Program-made: the position numbers and the translations under genes
Notes under the pieces: generated by a model
Told to the model about the DNA's origin: nothing
Database searches by the model: none
The model's input: only the letters and a program-made list of their open reading frames with translations
Part shown: positions 62,166 to 64,000 of the stretch, one piece after another
Layout of the letters: the number at the start of each line of letters is the position of its first letter
Position numbering within the stretch: position 1 is the stretch's first letter
Assembly (NCBI RefSeq): GCF_035556095.1
Contig: NZ_DATMFT010000010.1
Span: 36,663 to 100,662, forward strand
Source: Parapedobacter sp035556095
GTDB lineage: Bacteria; Bacteroidota; Bacteroidia; Sphingobacteriales; Sphingobacteriaceae
Length of the DNA stretch: 64,000 nt
Direction of reading: 5' to 3'

Positions 62166-63353
62166 TTATTTAATGATTTCAGTTACTTGTCCGGCACCTA
62201 CCGTCCGACCGCCTTCGCGGATAGCGAAACGGAGACCTTTCTCCATTGCGATAGCGTTGATCAGCTTCACCGTGATCGTTACGTTATCACCGGGCATAAC
62301 CATCTCTACGCCATCAGGCAATGCAATTTCGCCCGTTACGTCTGTGGTACGGAAATAGAATTGCGGACGGTATTTGTTGAAGAATGGCGTATGACGACCA
62401 CCTTCTGCCTTCGACAATACATAAACTTCGGCCTTGAATTCAGTGTGCGGAGTTACCGAACCTGGTTTACAGATAACCATACCGCGGCGGATATCGGTTT
62501 TTTCAATACCACGCAGCAACAAACCTACGTTATCACCAGCTTCGCCATAATCCAAAATCTTACGGAACATTTCCACTCCTGTTACGGTAGACTTCAGGTT
62601 CTCGGCACCCATTCCAAGGATCTCAACCGGATCACCCGAGTTAATCACACCACGCTCGATACGGCCAGTGGCTACCGTACCACGTCCGGTGATGGAGAAT
62701 ACGTCTTCGATCGGCATCAAGAACGGAAGATCTGTCAACCGCGGAGGAATCGGGATGTGCGCATCTACCGCGTCCATCAATTCCATGATCTTGTCTACCC
62801 ATTGCGCTTCGCCGTTCAAACCGCCCAGGGCAGAACCACGGATGACAGGGATATCGTCGCCAGGATATTCGTAGAATGACAACAATTCGCGGATTTCCAT
62901 TTCCACCAGATCCAGCAATTCGGGGTCGTCCACCAAATCCACTTTGTTCATAAACACAACCAAAGCAGGAACGCCTACCTGGCGAGCCAACAGGATGTGC
63001 TCACGCGTTTGGGGCATCGGACCGTCTGTAGCAGCTACCACGATGATGGCACCGTCCATTTGGGCAGCACCTGTAACCATGTTTTTCACATAGTCGGCGT
63101 GACCCGGGCAGTCAACGTGCGCATAGTGACGACTAGCAGTTGAGTATTCTACGTGTGAAGTATTGATAGTGATACCGCGCTCTTTTTCTTCTGGAGCAGA
63201 GTCGATGGAATCGAAAGAACGGGCTTCTGACAAACCTGCATCAGCCAACACTTTCGTGATAGCAGCTGTGGTCGTTGTCTTACCGTGGTCAACGTGACCG
63301 ATCGTACCAATGTTTAAGTGCGGCTTACTGCGGTCAAATTTCTCTTTTGCCAT
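62166..63353 (-). CDS. tuf: Elongation factor Tu
   Basis: 395 residues. G-domain motifs GHVDHGKT (19-26), DCPGHADYV (DxxG) and NKVD. Domain 2 and 3 landmarks are FSITGRGTVATGRIERGVI and RPQFYFRTTDVTGEI, ending GGRTVGAGQVTEI. Delivers aminoacyl-tRNA to the ribosome. It lies inside a tRNA cluster and upstream of secE-nusG. Confidence 0.99.
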   Translation of the reverse strand: MAKEKFDRSKPHLNIGTIGHVDHGKTTTTAAITKVLADAGLSEARSFDSIDSAPEEKERGITINTSHVEYSTASRHYAHVDCPGHADYVKNMVTGAAQMDGAIIVVAATDGPMPQTREHILLARQVGVPALVVFMNKVDLVDDPELLDLVEMEIRELLSFYEYPGDDIPVIRGSALGGLNGEAQWVDKIMELMDAVDAHIPIPPRLTDLPFLMPIEDVFSITGRGTVATGRIERGVINSGDPVEILGMGAENLKSTVTGVEMFRKILDYGEAGDNVGLLLRGIEKTDIRRGMVICKPGSVTPHTEFKAEVYVLSKAEGGRHTPFFNKYRPQFYFRTTDVTGEIALPDGVEMVMPGDNVTITVKLINAIAMEKGLRFAIREGGRTVGAGQVTEIIK

Positions 63354-63415
63354 GTTTATGCGAATTAGTAATTTAAAATTTTAATGTATAATGTTAACCT
63401 TATGTTGCCCTTACG

Positions 63416-63487
<72 letters not shown>

Positions 63488-63565
63488 TTTTGTGTCTACA
63501 ATCAAATCCCCGTCAATTCACCAACTTGATGGGCTGACGGAGCTTGAACGCCTAAACACCTTATG

Positions 63566-63638
63566 AGCGGAAGACGGGTCTCGAACCCGCAACCTATAGC
63601 TTGGAAGGCTATCGCTCTACCAATTGAGCTACTTCCGC
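63566..63638 (-). tRNA. tRNA-Gly (anticodon TCC)
   Basis: 73-nt cloverleaf, minus strand. Acceptor GCGGAAG with CTTCCGC; anticodon arm ATAGC-CTTCCAA-GCTAT; T-arm GGGTTCGAGACCC. Decodes GGA/GGG. Confidence 0.95.
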
Positions 63639-63666
63639 TTTGTGCCTTATTTCCTTTCGAGCTTAC

Positions 63667-63744
63667 CCGGCATTTTGGGCCTCGAATCAGTAACCTGTAG
63701 CTCGGATCCGCCAGCTGGCGGACTACCAATTGAGCTACTTCCAC
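63667..63744 (-). pseudogene. Degenerate tRNA-Gly copy carrying a 16-bp palindrome
   Basis: The minus strand starts GTGGAAGTAGCTCAATTGG, matching the adjacent tRNA-Gly at 18 of 19 positions. A D-arm and a decayed 3' half (CTACAGGTTACTGATTCGAG) follow. The 5' side of the anticodon arm and the anticodon are replaced by TCCGCCAGCTGGCGGA. The 3' acceptor strand no longer pairs. It cannot fold as a functional tRNA. Confidence 0.8.
63707..63722. repeat. Perfect 16-bp palindrome in the tRNA-Gly relic
   Basis: TCCGCCAGCTGGCGGA equals its own reverse complement. It is GC-rich compared with the surrounding DNA and replaces the anticodon stem of the relic. Confidence 0.9.
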
Positions 63745-63749
63745 TTGTG

Positions 63750-63830
63750 TGGGGGGAGAAGGATTCGAACCTTCGAAGCCGAAGCAACGGATTTACAGTC
63801 CGTCCCATTTGACCGCTCTGGAATCCCCCC
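63750..63830 (-). tRNA. tRNA-Tyr (anticodon GTA)
   Basis: 81-nt class II tRNA with a long variable arm, minus strand. Acceptor GGGGGGA with TCCCCCC, anticodon loop CTGTAAA between ACGGA and TCCGT, T-arm GGTTCGAATCC. Confidence 0.95.
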
Positions 63831-63840
63831 AGTTTTTTTG

Positions 63841-63913
<73 letters not shown>

Positions 63914-63948
63914 AAAACTTCAAAAAACACCCCTTTTCTTAGGGACTG

Positions 63949-63978
63949 CAAAGATATACAAACTTGGTTTAATACAAA
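63949..63978 (-). promoter_or_regulatory. Promoter of the tRNA-tuf-secE-nusG unit
   Basis: Minus strand TTTG (63975-63978), 18 nt, then TATCTTTG (63949-63956). About 30 nt ahead of tRNA-Thr(TGT). Confidence 0.65.
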
Positions 63979-64000
63979 AATTATTTACAAAAATCTAAAA

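Noticed and set aside
63502..63744. 80-residue minus-strand frame across the tRNA-Gly region
   Set aside because: It reads through tRNA-Gly and its relic; the tRNA signals explain the sequence.

Overview
The window is chromosomal DNA of a Bacteroidota bacterium, most likely a Sphingobacteriaceae-type organism (Parapedobacter/Pedobacter relatives are my best guess; this is inference from protein style, not a database match). The evidence is a SusC/SusD pair with FecR and ECF sigma regulators, a type IX secretion C-terminal domain, a long-form IspG, a 64-residue SecE, and many promoters of the Bacteroidota type (TTTG or TTG, about 20 nt, then TAnnTTTG). No insertion sequence, prophage or CRISPR array is visible.

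Layout. (1) 1-735: the 5' part of a VOC-fold gene and a decayed sigma-70-like gene. (2) 828-16459, all on the minus strand: a polysaccharide utilization locus. In transcription order it has a Gfo/Idh/MocA oxidoreductase, a xylose-isomerase-like TIM barrel and a sulfatase. These are followed by ECF sigma, FecR, SusC with an STN domain, SusD, a propeller+LamG lipoprotein, a GH28-type beta-helix enzyme and a GH99-like/WbsX lipoprotein. Two separate promoters can be seen, one ahead of the oxidoreductase and one ahead of the sigma gene. A possible antisense RNA with an intrinsic terminator lies in the susC leader. (3) 16706-26873: an eight-bladed PQQ-like propeller lipoprotein, a 2014-residue alpha-2-macroglobulin carrying a SusC-plug-like motif, a WYL regulator, a two-domain VOC protein and a DinB protein. 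(4) 26976-30217: a small toxin-antitoxin pair whose toxin is frameshifted near its end, directly followed by topoisomerase IV subunit B and purU. (5) 30286-38466: a methyltransferase, MlaF/MlaE lipid-transport genes, an SDR, a three-gene envelope-stress-type membrane operon, ispG and a small type IX cargo. (6) 38668-50429: housekeeping genes (amino acid permease, ACP phosphodiesterase, tyrS, ftsK, lolA-like, lytic transglycosylase, rluB-type, MazG-like, radical SAM). (7) 50510-63978: the conserved transcription/translation block on the minus strand, tRNA-Thr(TGT), tRNA-Tyr, a degenerate tRNA-Gly, tRNA-Gly, tRNA-Thr(GGT), tuf, tRNA-Trp, secE, nusG, rplK, rplA, rplJ, rplL, rpoB, rpoC and an intrinsic terminator.

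How it fits together. The locus at 828-16459 is a self-contained glycan system: surface lipoproteins and periplasmic enzymes release and desulfate an acidic or sulfated glycan, SusCD imports it, and the STN-FecR-ECF cascade senses transport. The substrate cannot be read from sequence alone. The most unusual items are the candidate antisense RNA opposite the susC leader, the SusC-like segment inside the alpha-2-macroglobulin, the tRNA-Gly relic carrying a perfect 16-bp palindrome, two strong hairpins inside the ribosomal/tuf block, and a scattered class of short-period AT-rich repeats, one of which is translated inside fecR.
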